DNA of 64,000 nucleotides, from positions 117,411-181,410 of the forward strand of contig NZ_JADEWH010000011.1 of NCBI RefSeq assembly GCF_015207755.1, read 5' to 3'. The notes under the pieces were generated by a model. The model had not been told where the DNA came from and made no database searches. It was given only the letters and a program-made list of their open reading frames with translations. Every line of letters begins with the position of its first letter. The first letter of the stretch is position 1. This document shows, piece by piece, positions 17,863 through 27,676 of this stretch. Made by a program: the position numbers and the translations under genes. This stretch comes from Nodularia sp. LEGE 06071 (GTDB taxonomy: Bacteria; Cyanobacteriota; Cyanobacteriia; Cyanobacteriales; Nostocaceae).

Positions 17863-20800
17863 ATGGCTGTTGAAATTCGGCTTCCACCCAATTTTCAAGT
17901 GCGTGCTAGGGAAAATGAATACTTAGAGTTACCGACTATCCAACTGGTGGCAGCTGGGGATAATGTACCTCATATTGCTAGAATTAATTGTATTGTCACT
18001 GGGACTCCAGAGGAATTGGCATTACAAATTAAGAAGGCATATAAACCTTTTGATTCGGTAACTCCAAAAATTTCGCAAATTGGGCAATTAGAGCAATACC
18101 CCTGTAAGTTGGAACGCCCTTTAATTGAACCAATTAACTGCACTTTGGAAGTGATGGTTGAGTATTTTGATTCTGATGTTTTAGGAGATCCCATTTTATC
18201 TGAACCTCGACAGAGTGGGTCTTCATGCTATCTCTGGTCTCCAATAATTTTTGATGAAGAAATTATTGACACTGATGCTATTAGCAGTCCTATAGAAATC
18301 AGTAAATATATTGAAAAAAGAATCAGCAATAAACCACAAAAAAGATTTCCGGGATGGTTTGCTTTAGATTTTGGTACATCCAATTCTACAGTGACACTCT
18401 TTGATCCGATGGAAGTTCCAATTGCTGAAATTTTACCGAAAGAACAAGAAATCCGGTTGCGCGATCGCATGGCGGAATGGTTAAGTTCTCCCGCATCGGT
18501 GGCTTTACCTGATATCAATCCTCATGACTGGGAAAAGTTTATCGCTGATATTAGCAAAAACTTGGAAATTGAACCCCATCGGCTGCGAGAAGTTTTTGAA
18601 AGTGATCAAAAAGAAAGATTTTTAGAAGCGATTCGCCAAGTGGAGTTATGTTTAGGTAACAGCGACAAATTCCGCCGGGCTGCAAGCAAAAAACTTTATC
18701 AAATCTACCATGAAGTTTTTCGTGTACCTACCTTAGAATCACAAAATTTAATCCCCGTCGTCTTAGATATTAATCGCCGCGATACAGAAATTCCCAGCGA
18801 ATTGGAAATTGCCAGTTTGACAGATTTACAACTGCGGATGGGTAGGGAAGCTAGGGATAACAGAAAAAAAGCCATCGCCCAAGGAACAAGCGTTTCTTTA
18901 AAGGAAATTATCAGCAGATTTCATCACTCACCCAAGCGCTATTTTGGACAGGATCGGACTTTCTCCGTAATTGTGGATGATCAATTAGAATCAATTAATG
19001 TTAACGAACTCATCCAAGCAGCTTGGGCGCATTTAATCGAATTAACTGAAGATTACCGCCAACGCGCTAGACGCAGATTTTCTGAGGGAGATTTCCTCAC
19101 AGCCGTTGTCACCTATCCCACCGTCGCCCCGCCATTAGTGCGTAAGGAAGTCAAGGAATTAGTCGAACAATTGGGTATTGATGACGTACAAACCGCTTAC
19201 GATGAAGCCGTCTCAGTCGCAATCTTCTTTTTATGGCGAGAATTTGGCGGAAATCTCAACATTGGGATTGAGTCATTTAAAACTCGTTGTCGCCAAGTCG
19301 AAAACAAATGGTCACAAAATGTCCTCGTCTTAGATATCGGCGGGGGAACTACAGACTTAGCTTTAATTGAATTGACTTTGGAAGATAAAACTCCTTTCTT
19401 TGCCGATCATGAAGATAGAGGGTTAGGTGGACGTTACTATAAACTGACTCCGAAACTATTAGGTTCCTCTGGACATTTACAGCTAGGGGGTGAATTAATT
19501 ACCCTGAGAATATTTAGATTATTGAAAGTGGCGATCGCAGATTTTCTCTTAACAGCCATTACTACAGGTGATATCGAAAGCGAAAAGCTAGAAGATTTAA
19601 TTAACGCCGAGTTAAACGAGCGTTTTATTGAACAAGGTAAATTCAAAAGCGGTAGTCTATTAAAATGTTTAGATAAAGAAAATCCCGACGGTGACGCTGC
19701 GTATAAAGATGCTCTAGATACTGCCGATAAAGTATTACCCACCCGATGGCAACAAGCACCCCAAAGGCTACAAACATTTTATACTCTCTGGGATCATGCC
19801 GAAGCTGCTAAACTCAAACTGGGGCAAAAGCCACCAGCAGATTATCCTCTTTTAACCTTTACTGTTTCTGAACAACAAATTGCCGAAATACTGACTCAAA
19901 GTGCTATAAAATTCCAAGTCAGAAATCCTGATAACTTCTGCGTAATTATAGACAGCCAACAATTTGAACGCGCCGCTTCTTCCACCATTAAAGAAGGAAT
20001 TGGCATCGCCAAAGGACTGATGGAAAGTCGCTTAGGTTTACAAGACCAAAACATAGATTCTTGGAACACACATAAAGTTGATTGGTTGATTTTATCGGGC
20101 AAAACTTGTAACCTAGATTTAGTACAGCGCCACATCTACCAAGAATTTAGTAACTCTCCTTATTTCGTCTGGAACCCAGAACGAATTACCTTTGTTTTGG
20201 AATTTACTAAACTAGCCACTTCAGCCGGGGCTTGCTACGCCGAGAAACTCCGCAGGCTGAGATTTGACCCAGAAGAATCCAAAGAATTGCTACGCAAAGG
20301 TGCAAATCAGTTAGAAATAGATGTAAAAAACCTCTTTTATTATCTACCTTGCAACTTCAAACGCAAAACCCAAAGCAACGAACTTTTGCCTATATTCAAA
20401 GCCGGACAAGAACTTTATCAAATCAATCCTTCAGAAACAGCCGCCAAAGTGCGTACAGAATGGCAAGGGATACAATTAACCAATATTATTTACCGCCAAG
20501 ACTACGAAGAAGGAGACTTACGACTTTGGGGTAGCTTTGACGGCAAAAACTTGATGAAGAAACTAGGAATGCAAGAAGCTGAGTTTCTCAAAAAAGTGAA
20601 AGTCCAGTTTGAAATTGACCAAACTCTGCAATTTAACGTCTTACTTTGTCAAGGAAATCCCCATTATTTAATTGACCTTCCTGGGATTGATGTCGGTGCA
20701 GCACTATTAGCAGCTTCCGAAACATCAACACTATTCGCTGATGGTAAATTGAAGTGGAATATTGCCGTAGAAGGTCCGAAGCAAAACTTAAATGATGGTG

Positions 20801-21267
20801 ATATTGCTGTTAATGTCATTGAATCGGCAACAGTTGATCAACCAAACGCCTATCATTTAGTATTTGAAGTAGACAAAGATGATAGTAAGTTTCTGAGAGA
20901 ATTTCACTATTTACACAATAGCGAACTGCAAGCAGAAAAAGGTTTAGTGAGTAATCCTTTGCCTCCCTTTCCCCACACAAGTCAGCACACTTTTTATATT
21001 TATCAAACAGATACCACAACTAACAGCAAAAAATGGATACGCATTGGTGCATTAAGTAAACCAGATATCACCACAGATTACCCTTGCAAATATTGTGTCA
21101 CTCTCGACAACAAAGGTATTCTGAGAATGCACGCTGGTGAAGTTCCCTATTGGACATCCACAAGTCAAGAATGTCTCAAACAAGCCGGATGTGTTTATCG
21201 GGCTGAACTAGAACTACAACCCAACGAAGTTGACAAAGAACGCGATCCCTTTTGCGGCATACATTAA
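17863..21267 (+). CDS. Large Hsp70/actin-fold ATPase (chaperone-like)
   Basis: An 1134-aa protein. After ~160 N-terminal residues without a recognised domain it has the Hsp70/actin phosphate-1 motif ALDFGTSNSTVTLFD (167-181). The phosphate-2 motif VLDIGGGTTDLAL starts near residue 489, and an adenosine-loop-like segment WLILSGKTCNLD lies near 743-754. A ~250-residue insertion separates the first motif from the second half of the nucleotide domain. The last ~300 residues are a beta-rich region ending with several cysteines (CVYRAELEL, then DPFCGIH). ATG 17863 has AAGGAG upstream. It lies between a dynamin-like GTPase and an unrecognised gene on the same strand. It resembles SrfB-type proteins in layout; its client is unknown. 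Confidence 0.78.
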   Translation: MAVEIRLPPNFQVRARENEYLELPTIQLVAAGDNVPHIARINCIVTGTPEELALQIKKAYKPFDSVTPKISQIGQLEQYPCKLERPLIEPINCTLEVMVEYFDSDVLGDPILSEPRQSGSSCYLWSPIIFDEEIIDTDAISSPIEISKYIEKRISNKPQKRFPGWFALDFGTSNSTVTLFDPMEVPIAEILPKEQEIRLRDRMAEWLSSPASVALPDINPHDWEKFIADISKNLEIEPHRLREVFESDQKERFLEAIRQVELCLGNSDKFRRAASKKLYQIYHEVFRVPTLESQNLIPVVLDINRRDTEIPSELEIASLTDLQLRMGREARDNRKKAIAQGTSVSLKEIISRFHHSPKRYFGQDRTFSVIVDDQLESINVNELIQAAWAHLIELTEDYRQRARRRFSEGDFLTAVVTYPTVAPPLVRKEVKELVEQLGIDDVQTAYDEAVSVAIFFLWREFGGNLNIGIESFKTRCRQVENKWSQNVLVLDIGGGTTDLALIELTLEDKTPFFADHEDRGLGGRYYKLTPKLLGSSGHLQLGGELITLRIFRLLKVAIADFLLTAITTGDIESEKLEDLINAELNERFIEQGKFKSGSLLKCLDKENPDGDAAYKDALDTADKVLPTRWQQAPQRLQTFYTLWDHAEAAKLKLGQKPPADYPLLTFTVSEQQIAEILTQSAIKFQVRNPDNFCVIIDSQQFERAASSTIKEGIGIAKGLMESRLGLQDQNIDSWNTHKVDWLILSGKTCNLDLVQRHIYQEFSNSPYFVWNPERITFVLEFTKLATSAGACYAEKLRRLRFDPEESKELLRKGANQLEIDVKNLFYYLPCNFKRKTQSNELLPIFKAGQELYQINPSETAAKVRTEWQGIQLTNIIYRQDYEEGDLRLWGSFDGKNLMKKLGMQEAEFLKKVKVQFEIDQTLQFNVLLCQGNPHYLIDLPGIDVGAALLAASETSTLFADGKLKWNIAVEGPKQNLNDGDIAVNVIESATVDQPNAYHLVFEVDKDDSKFLREFHYLHNSELQAEKGLVSNPLPPFPHTSQHTFYIYQTDTTTNSKKWIRIGALSKPDITTDYPCKYCVTLDNKGILRMHAGEVPYWTSTSQECLKQAGCVYRAELELQPNEVDKERDPFCGIH

Positions 21268-21356
21268 CTAACTTTAAATCACGCAAAGTCGCAAAAGCAT
21301 CATCAAAAACTCTGCGGCTCTGCGTGATCAAAAAATAAATTTTCTGATTAATATTC

Positions 21357-22466
21357 ATGCACCAATTACGTCAGCTATTAGAAATAGAAAACTCAGAATT
21401 AGGCAAACTACTAAAATTTAGCCTGTACGGACTAGAAGCCAGCTTAAACAAAGCTCGGACACAATTCCCTCTCGATCCTGGAACAGAGATATGTGACGAA
21501 ATTCTCCAAGAAATCTCCAGCTTATTGCAACCACCGCCCGATCCTATTCCAGAAGATCCCTTACTCCTGATATCGCCCCCAGGAGAATTAAAACTGATTC
21601 ATTTGCGGTCAGCCTTTACTGCTGATGCTGAACTCAGCGTATATTTAGGCAATTCCTCACTACAAAGCCAAACCGATGCAGAATTATGGCCAGAAATTCA
21701 CCGAAAACTGCTGCGAGTTCCCGAACATTTAGCCACAGCTTGGCGACAACGGGCTTTAGATTTCGCTCAAGAAATTGGCGCAGCAGCAGATAATGTGCAT
21801 CTGCATCAACTTCCTTTCAGCCGAGATGAAATTATCTATCCCGGACTTAAAGGTACGGTGAAAGCCCCAGGATTATGTTTATCAGAAAAAGCATTATTAA
21901 AGACTGGAATTAACCCCATTGATGAATATGGAAACTTATATTCTTTAGCTGGCTTTGTTCACCTATTCCAGAGATTTATAGAAATAGAGCCAGATTTACA
22001 TCATGCCTTAAAAAGCGTGTTTAGCTTCGATATCATGCCTTTACAGTCTCAGCCAGAACAACGAACTCAATATATTAATACTTTAAGCGATCGCTGGCAC
22101 CGCATACAACAAGCCGAGTCAAACTCTGATGAATTATTAAGTCTGCGTGCATGGATAGACATCGATGAAGCCATACATTCCCTAGTATTTATCCCCCCAG
22201 TTGAGCGTTATTCCTGGTGGGGTAACTTGCAACAAGAATCCCGACGCATTTTGAAAAAAATCGCTCAAACAACCATTAATCTCGGTTATGACGTACGGAT
22301 TCGGCAATTATCTGGACTCTACGCCGATGTTTGTCCTTTCTCAAAAGACGACCTCCAACTGAACTGTGGCGGTGTTCCTGGGGAAGTTTTAACTTGTCTG
22401 CGAGTGTATGCGCGAATTAATCAAGAAGAAACTCCAGGACGCGTCATATTTCGCTCATTACGTTAA
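21357..22466 (+). CDS. Unrecognised 369-aa protein, third gene of dynamin/Hsp70-like set
   Basis: I do not recognise a family over the full length. The first ~70 residues are predicted helical, followed by a proline-rich linker (PPPDPIPEDP). The middle is mixed, and the last ~30 residues (PGEVLTCLRVYAR, then PGRVIFRSLR) resemble the end of the GrpE beta domain. That would suit a nucleotide-exchange or adaptor role for the upstream Hsp70-like ATPase. There is no signal peptide or membrane segment. The start at ATG 21357 lacks a clear ribosome-binding site. It follows the Hsp70-like gene by 90 bases on the same strand, so an operon is likely. Confidence 0.65.
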   Translation: MHQLRQLLEIENSELGKLLKFSLYGLEASLNKARTQFPLDPGTEICDEILQEISSLLQPPPDPIPEDPLLLISPPGELKLIHLRSAFTADAELSVYLGNSSLQSQTDAELWPEIHRKLLRVPEHLATAWRQRALDFAQEIGAAADNVHLHQLPFSRDEIIYPGLKGTVKAPGLCLSEKALLKTGINPIDEYGNLYSLAGFVHLFQRFIEIEPDLHHALKSVFSFDIMPLQSQPEQRTQYINTLSDRWHRIQQAESNSDELLSLRAWIDIDEAIHSLVFIPPVERYSWWGNLQQESRRILKKIAQTTINLGYDVRIRQLSGLYADVCPFSKDDLQLNCGGVPGEVLTCLRVYARINQEETPGRVIFRSLR

Positions 22467-23419
22467 ATACAGGACTTATACCAATTTAATAAAAAGATGC
22501 ATAAATAGAATTTAACCAGAAATCCAGTTCCCCTCCTCGCTTGCGGGGAGGGGTTAGGGGTGGGGTCGAAATAATATGCAGCCTCATAAATAATTGGTAT
22601 TACGCAAAAACTCTCTCAAACCCTTATTCCTCTGTGTCTAGGTTTATTTGATGTTTTTCAGATCGATTTACTGCTAGATAGAGGAAACCATAACAAGTAA
22701 TATTATTTCCGTTTTATTACAGCAGTTTTAACTTCCGTATTGTGTTTCATTTACCTAAAAATTGCTGTCAGCTAAAAATCCTAAATTCTACATAGTTAAA
22801 TTAGATTAAACTCTTGTGAATTGAGCATACTTCGACAAGCTCAGTACAAGCCTAGACCCCCATCTTATACAAATTAACTGCAAAATAAATGACTATTAAA
22901 TCCCCATGTTTTCTCTCCATTCATCCCTTGCAATGTAGGATAATAAATTGTAGCAAACATAACTAATTAAACAGACATCATATAACTTCTAAGCATCAAG
23001 CAGGAATAAAGCTGTACTGAGTTTTCTTAAAAAAACAAATATAATAATTCAATTTTATTCCTGAATTATTTCTAGAGACATGAAACATTAACAAGCAACT
23101 CTTAAAGGAATCAACCTGTAGTGATTTGTGTTAAAAAATTAGGATTCTTATATATCAATTTCCGTAACGCTTGCTACAAAATTTATTCCCCATGAACAAT
23201 TTTACATTTGCCAGGATTTTTAGAAATTAACTCCTAGCCTAATCATTGAGATAGCTATTCTAAATAATGCTGAGATAAATGGAATGCAGTGCATTTCCTT
23301 CATTTTGTCGTCAAAAATGCCGTGAGATTTAAGATCATTACTTTTTTAAGAGTGCATAGCGGCAGTAAAAATTTCATCTTTTTCAAACATCATCTAATAA
23401 ATAAAATAGGAATATTTGC
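22467..23419. other. 950-bp intergenic region with repeats
   Basis: Contains the second copy of the dispersed hairpin repeat (about 22503-22566) and a 26-base motif at 22825-22850 shared exactly with 40702-40727. After that it is AT-rich without coding frames up to the AGGA ribosome-binding site at about 23407-23410. It probably carries the promoter of the outer-membrane-type gene. Confidence 0.5.
22503..22566. repeat. Dispersed ~65-bp hairpin repeat, copy 2
   Basis: Nearly identical to 14046-14110, differing at a couple of positions, including the hairpin CCCCTCCTCGCTTGCGGGGA and the trailing TAGGGGTGGGG. Confidence 0.6.
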
Positions 23420-24751
23420 ATGGATAAGATACAGAAAAAAATCCATAGTTGTGATAACTTAAATTTTATTAACCTCAACTATGTTTGTTGGAATTTACGG
23501 ACAGCATTAGCAACGTTTATGATTCTGTTGATATCACTTCTGATCAAGCCTGTATTGGCTGGGGATATTGCAGAGAAGCGGATAATTTTAGAAAATCAAC
23601 CAACTCAATTAAATGCCAAACCAAGTCCACAAAAATCTAAAGCATCGCCCCTCAATGCCCAGTCAAATATCAGCCTACGGGAAAGATTATTAGCATTTAA
23701 AACAAATCAAATTTTGGCTGAATCAATCAGGAAGAGTTTTACTGTTCAAGTTCAACCGGAAACATTCGGCAATTCTTTCTCTGGAGACAATCTTTTACTC
23801 GAATCGGAAAGTGGATTAGAAACCAAAGATACTCTAGTTCAGGACTTATTGGCTGAACAAAAAATTAATCATGATTTGCAATTAGAAGATCAGACTAATG
23901 TATTGCAGCCAAAACAACCTCAAACTATCGGAGAAATAGACTCTTCCGCACCTGTGGACGATAACTTTGGCAATCCTGATAAAATACGCCAAGAACTCTT
24001 CATCGATCCCATCATAAATCGCCAACAAGCATTAATTAAACCTCAAGCCCCAAAAGCTTGGCCGGGTTCAACAGCTGGGACTCCCTCTGGCTATGGTGCG
24101 AGTGCAGGTCAAGTCTATATTGGCGTTGGTGTAGTTTTCCCTTTAGATGAAGATTCTGATGCTTCTGTTGATGGTTCTTACTCTGCTGGTTTTGGCTTAG
24201 GAGATCCATTTAAATTTGTGGGATTAGAAATTAATGCCAACTTTACCAGTGCGGGGGGTGACTTTCTCAAAGGAGGAGAGTTTGATGTTGGTACTAGCGG
24301 CTATATGGGTTTAAAACTACATAAGTACTTTGCTGATGGTACAGCAGTAGCCGTGGGTTGGTCAAATGCTGTGAAATGGGGAGAATCTTCTAGCAATAAA
24401 GATACCGTTTATGGAGTAGTTACCAAAGCATTTCCCCTGCAACCAAATAACTCCAATAATCAATTACCTTTGACTATTTCTGTTGGTGTTGGTAATGGCG
24501 GTTTTCGTTCTCTAGGTGCAAGAGAAACAGACGAAAATGATGTAAATGTTTTTGGTAGTGTAGGTTTGAGAGTCATACCTCAATTATCCCTGGTAAGTAG
24601 CTGGACTGGAAATCGTCTCAATATAGGTACATCTATTGCACCTTTCAAAAATGTCCCGCTAATTATCAATGGAATTTTCACAGATGTTACTCGTAACTTT
24701 GATACTGGTTTAGGTTTATCTCTCAGTGCAGGGTACAGTTTTCAGTTTTAA
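23420..24751 (+). CDS. Predicted exported protein with C-terminal beta-barrel-like domain
   Basis: A 443-aa protein of no recognised family. It has a long N-region, then a hydrophobic segment TALATFMILLISLL ending at a possible signal-peptidase site (VLAGD, near residue 48). Residues ~50-210 are a Q/N/P-rich low-complexity linker. The last ~220 residues are glycine-rich with alternating hydrophobic strands (VYIGVGVVFPL, AGFGLGDPF, GYMGLKLHKYF) and end in the aromatic SLSAGYSFQF. A terminal phenylalanine is typical of outer-membrane barrels. AGGA lies ten bases before the ATG. The next gene, 39 bases on, also encodes an exported protein. Confidence 0.6.
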   Translation: MDKIQKKIHSCDNLNFINLNYVCWNLRTALATFMILLISLLIKPVLAGDIAEKRIILENQPTQLNAKPSPQKSKASPLNAQSNISLRERLLAFKTNQILAESIRKSFTVQVQPETFGNSFSGDNLLLESESGLETKDTLVQDLLAEQKINHDLQLEDQTNVLQPKQPQTIGEIDSSAPVDDNFGNPDKIRQELFIDPIINRQQALIKPQAPKAWPGSTAGTPSGYGASAGQVYIGVGVVFPLDEDSDASVDGSYSAGFGLGDPFKFVGLEINANFTSAGGDFLKGGEFDVGTSGYMGLKLHKYFADGTAVAVGWSNAVKWGESSSNKDTVYGVVTKAFPLQPNNSNNQLPLTISVGVGNGGFRSLGARETDENDVNVFGSVGLRVIPQLSLVSSWTGNRLNIGTSIAPFKNVPLIINGIFTDVTRNFDTGLGLSLSAGYSFQF

Positions 24752-24790
24752 CTGCTCAGTGATGATGCAATTTCATTAACAATAATTATA

Positions 24791-25492
24791 ATGAAGAAAC
24801 AACCATTCTTTCTCGCCTTTGCTTTATCATTCACTTCTTTAACTTATCTAGTAGCTGTGCCTAATAGAGCAGATGCTGGTAAAGAAGTCGTACCAGGAAC
24901 TGGCCCCGATTCTGGTTCTATAATTGGAGATAAAGAAACCATACCCGGAACTGGTTCAGATTCTGGTTCCTCAACTGGGGATAAGCTGAATGTATCGGGA
25001 ACTGGTGACGATTCTGGTTCCTCAACTGGGGATAGTTTTGTCCCTGCACCTGGGGTTAATTTAGAAATTGTTAATGATGGTAATACGTTAATACCAGTTA
25101 TTCACGTACCCATAAAAGTTCAAGATAATTTAAATCGAGTTGCGAATCATATACTCAATCAACCAGTAGCTGCTAATAGTCCACTTGGCACCATTAGACA
25201 TATCTTACCCGGTGGAGTGAATGCATTACAACCAGCTAATCATCTACAGTCATCCATAGTTAATTTAGGAGTCTCAACATCAACAGCAGTAGCTCTGGTT
25301 AGTGGTTTAACTGGACTGACAGGAGAAACGCAAAATGTGGATATCCAGAAGTTTAATGATGCGGTTACTGCATATAATCAAATTTTGAATGAAAGTAGTC
25401 CACAAGTTCTGCAATCACTTGCACACAACCCAGAGTTTCGGACAATTAATCACCTGCTGAAGCAATTCAGAGATGAGCTGAATCAACATTAA
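24791..25492 (+). CDS. Secreted protein with GTGxDSGSxxGD repeats
   Basis: A 233-aa protein of unknown family. A signal peptide (AFALSFTSLTYLVAVPNRADA) is followed by three imperfect repeats of about 18-19 residues at residues ~36-84, each built as GTG-x-DSGS-xx-GD. Such acidic D/S/G repeats could bind metal ions, but this is speculation. The rest is helical (VQDNLNRVANHILNQPV, then ALVSGLTGLTG) and lacks cysteines. It follows the barrel-like gene with no clear ribosome-binding site, and the pair probably work together at the cell surface. Confidence 0.6.
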   Translation: MKKQPFFLAFALSFTSLTYLVAVPNRADAGKEVVPGTGPDSGSIIGDKETIPGTGSDSGSSTGDKLNVSGTGDDSGSSTGDSFVPAPGVNLEIVNDGNTLIPVIHVPIKVQDNLNRVANHILNQPVAANSPLGTIRHILPGGVNALQPANHLQSSIVNLGVSTSTAVALVSGLTGLTGETQNVDIQKFNDAVTAYNQILNESSPQVLQSLAHNPEFRTINHLLKQFRDELNQH

Positions 25493-25515
25493 AAACTGCA
25501 AAATCTAGCTGAATT

Positions 25516-25563
25516 GTCATTCATCCCAGGTCTTTTAAAAAACTGGAGACTAGGATGAATGAC
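25516..25563. terminator. Palindrome between convergent genes, possible bidirectional terminator
   Basis: The arms GTCATTCATCC (25516-25526) and GGATGAATGAC (25553-25563) are perfect inverted repeats around a partly self-complementary core. It lies just after the secreted-protein gene and before a convergent gene. No strong T-run follows, so a repeat element is an alternative. Confidence 0.35.
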
Positions 25564-25784
25564 GCAATAACAACAAAACATCGTAAAATTAATTTTTCGT
25601 TTCGGCAGCAACAGCCCTAGTAGAAAATCATGTTTTGATTTCTGCTTTGACAACATCCCAAATCCCAGAAATTACATCAGTGTTCATCTGGGGTTGAAAT
25701 TTCTTGTATTTTTGCGCCTTGTCTCTTATGCTAATTCTATTTTTACATCTATTTAATCACTAATTTTTGGCTGGAATTGTTGAC

Positions 25785-26510
25785 TTATTCACTACCAGAA
25801 AAAAACAGTGGTAAAATAAATGCCGCTATAATTCCAAGCAACACAACAACCTCAATAATTCTCAGGGAAAAATTACTCTCTATTAACTGATTAATTCCAG
25901 CATTAAAATTATGGGAAAAATTACTCAACCAACTACGCAAACGACTATACCATTTTCTGGGACTATCTCCTGTCCGGAATTTCCATGAAAACATTGATAG
26001 TAACAACGGCGCACCACCGACCTTAGCAGACATCAAAAGATGAATGGCTAAACAACAAACCATAATCACCCAAGCGATGAGATGAAAATAGTACCATAAG
26101 TGATCAAGTTCACCTATAGGTAGCCATTCTTCCTTCATCATTCTGCCAGATATCACCGCCAAAACGGAGGCGATTAGCATCAAAGTATTGGCAAGACGTT
26201 GCAGACTCACCCACCAAATTGGTTTACCAACCTGTGTAAGTTTTGGGATAGAGTCTGGTTGCAATAGGCGCTTTTCTCCAGCATGAAAGCTATAGAGTGC
26301 GAAAGCTGGGAATAAAAGTAAGAAGAATAAACCCGCAGTACCGTGAATATCCTGGATAGGATCAATTTTGGGAATTGGGATTTTGCCAAATCTTTGGTCG
26401 AAGGTGTTGTAAACTAAGAATCCGGTAATGATTGCCGTAATTACTAAAATTCCACTAATACCATGTAGGATTCGTAATAACAAAGGCTGATAGGGGGCTG
26501 AACGACTCAT
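25785..26510 (-). CDS. Cytochrome b561/b6-type membrane protein
   Basis: A 241-aa membrane protein with about five hydrophobic helices (LLLRILHGISGILVITAIIT; GLFFLLLFPAFALY; LMLIASVLAVISG; LIAWVIMVCCLAIHLLM; and a C-terminal VVVLLGIIAAFILPL). Histidines placed in or near these helices (H15, H55, H77, H137, H143, H158 approximately) could ligate haem as in cytochrome b561/b6-like domains. It probably carries electrons in the plasma or thylakoid membrane. The partner is unknown: no redox subunit is adjacent. The C-terminal ~70 residues, with the last helix, extend beyond the core domain. Confidence 0.7.
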   Translation of the reverse strand: MSRSAPYQPLLLRILHGISGILVITAIITGFLVYNTFDQRFGKIPIPKIDPIQDIHGTAGLFFLLLFPAFALYSFHAGEKRLLQPDSIPKLTQVGKPIWWVSLQRLANTLMLIASVLAVISGRMMKEEWLPIGELDHLWYYFHLIAWVIMVCCLAIHLLMSAKVGGAPLLLSMFSWKFRTGDSPRKWYSRLRSWLSNFSHNFNAGINQLIESNFSLRIIEVVVLLGIIAAFILPLFFSGSE

Positions 26511-26655
26511 AAAATTGAGAATTTTATTAACAGGTCTAATATCGCTCTAGAATATCTTAAAAGCCTCTCGCTGATCCTGATATTAGTGCGATTCTTTGGC
26601 CATTCCTGAATATGAATACTCAAGAATGACCGCAAGTGTTAATTAAGCAAACAAA

Positions 26656-27519
26656 TCAATCAAAACCAGGCGCAACCAAAGTAAACACCGTAATTTCTGG
26701 ACGCGCAAAAAATCTCAGATGCAGTCCCGTCATCCCCAAGCCACGGTTAGTGTACAACTGCATATCTCCGACTTGATAAAGCCCTAAGTAATACCTTTTA
26801 CCCCAAGGCGGTAAAATCGGTGGTTTTAAAAAAGGTAACCGCACCTGTCCACCGTGAGAATGACCTGATAACTGCAAATCAAACCGCCCAGTGGTAGCAC
26901 TAGACAGAGCAAAATCCGGTTCGTGGGCGAGTAAAACTGCTGCACCCCCAGGAGGTAATTTCTGCAAGACCAAATCTAAACGGTCTTTACCCATACCCAC
27001 ATCATCCACCCCAGCAATGTGTAAAATCCCTTGACCCCGCTTTAAGGTGTAAACGTCATTACCAAGATGGACTATACCGCTTTGTTCTATTACTTGTATA
27101 ATTGCCTGAACATCATTTTCGTGGTCGTGATTGCCTAGTGTCGCCACAGTCAAATCTTTAGGCATAAATTGACCCAAGGTAGACCCAAGAGAGGGGATGA
27201 ACTGCGGTAAATGACGGGTGATTAAATCACCTGTAATGGCTACCAGGTCTGGTTCTTGTTGGTTGACTAAATCCACAATTCGCCGGATACGCTGAGGATT
27301 CATCCATCTATCTCGGTGAATATCGCTGACTTGCACGATGCGATAACCATGAAATTCTGATGCGAGATGAGGTAAAGTTAATTGCAAAGAATTGATAGAA
27401 ATCCAATTCGGTTCAATGGACTTGGCGTAAAATAAAGTACAAAATCCTAACAGAAGACACCACCTTAAAAATCGAAAGGTTGATGGGCTGGCTCTTTTTA
27501 GCCACTTACGATTTCTCAA
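26656..27519 (-). CDS. Membrane-anchored calcineurin-type metallophosphoesterase (YkuE/YaeI-like)
   Basis: A 287-aa protein with an N-terminal membrane anchor (FLRWCLLLGFCTLFYA). The full metallophosphoesterase motif set is visible: VSDIH, GDLI, GNHDHE, LLAHEPDF and SGHSHGGQV, which supply the dinuclear metal ligands. Relatives such as YkuE/YaeI hydrolyse phosphodiester or UDP-diacylglucosamine-like lipids at the membrane; the substrate here is unknown. The start is a TTG at 27519, supported by AGGAG eight bases upstream. It diverges from der. Confidence 0.82.
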   Translation of the reverse strand: MRNRKWLKRASPSTFRFLRWCLLLGFCTLFYAKSIEPNWISINSLQLTLPHLASEFHGYRIVQVSDIHRDRWMNPQRIRRIVDLVNQQEPDLVAITGDLITRHLPQFIPSLGSTLGQFMPKDLTVATLGNHDHENDVQAIIQVIEQSGIVHLGNDVYTLKRGQGILHIAGVDDVGMGKDRLDLVLQKLPPGGAAVLLAHEPDFALSSATTGRFDLQLSGHSHGGQVRLPFLKPPILPPWGKRYYLGLYQVGDMQLYTNRGLGMTGLHLRFFARPEITVFTLVAPGFD

Positions 27520-27676
27520 GGCACAAACTCCTGCGACGTGACTGCCAGATTTTCCGTTATGCTATTGCTTTAAATTTGCCAGTGAATTATCGTTTGGGTC
27601 GAGAAATTAAATAAAGAATTAAAGTAGTTAAAATAGAGATTGGTGATATACTATCTCTCTCACTCACCCTGGTTTT

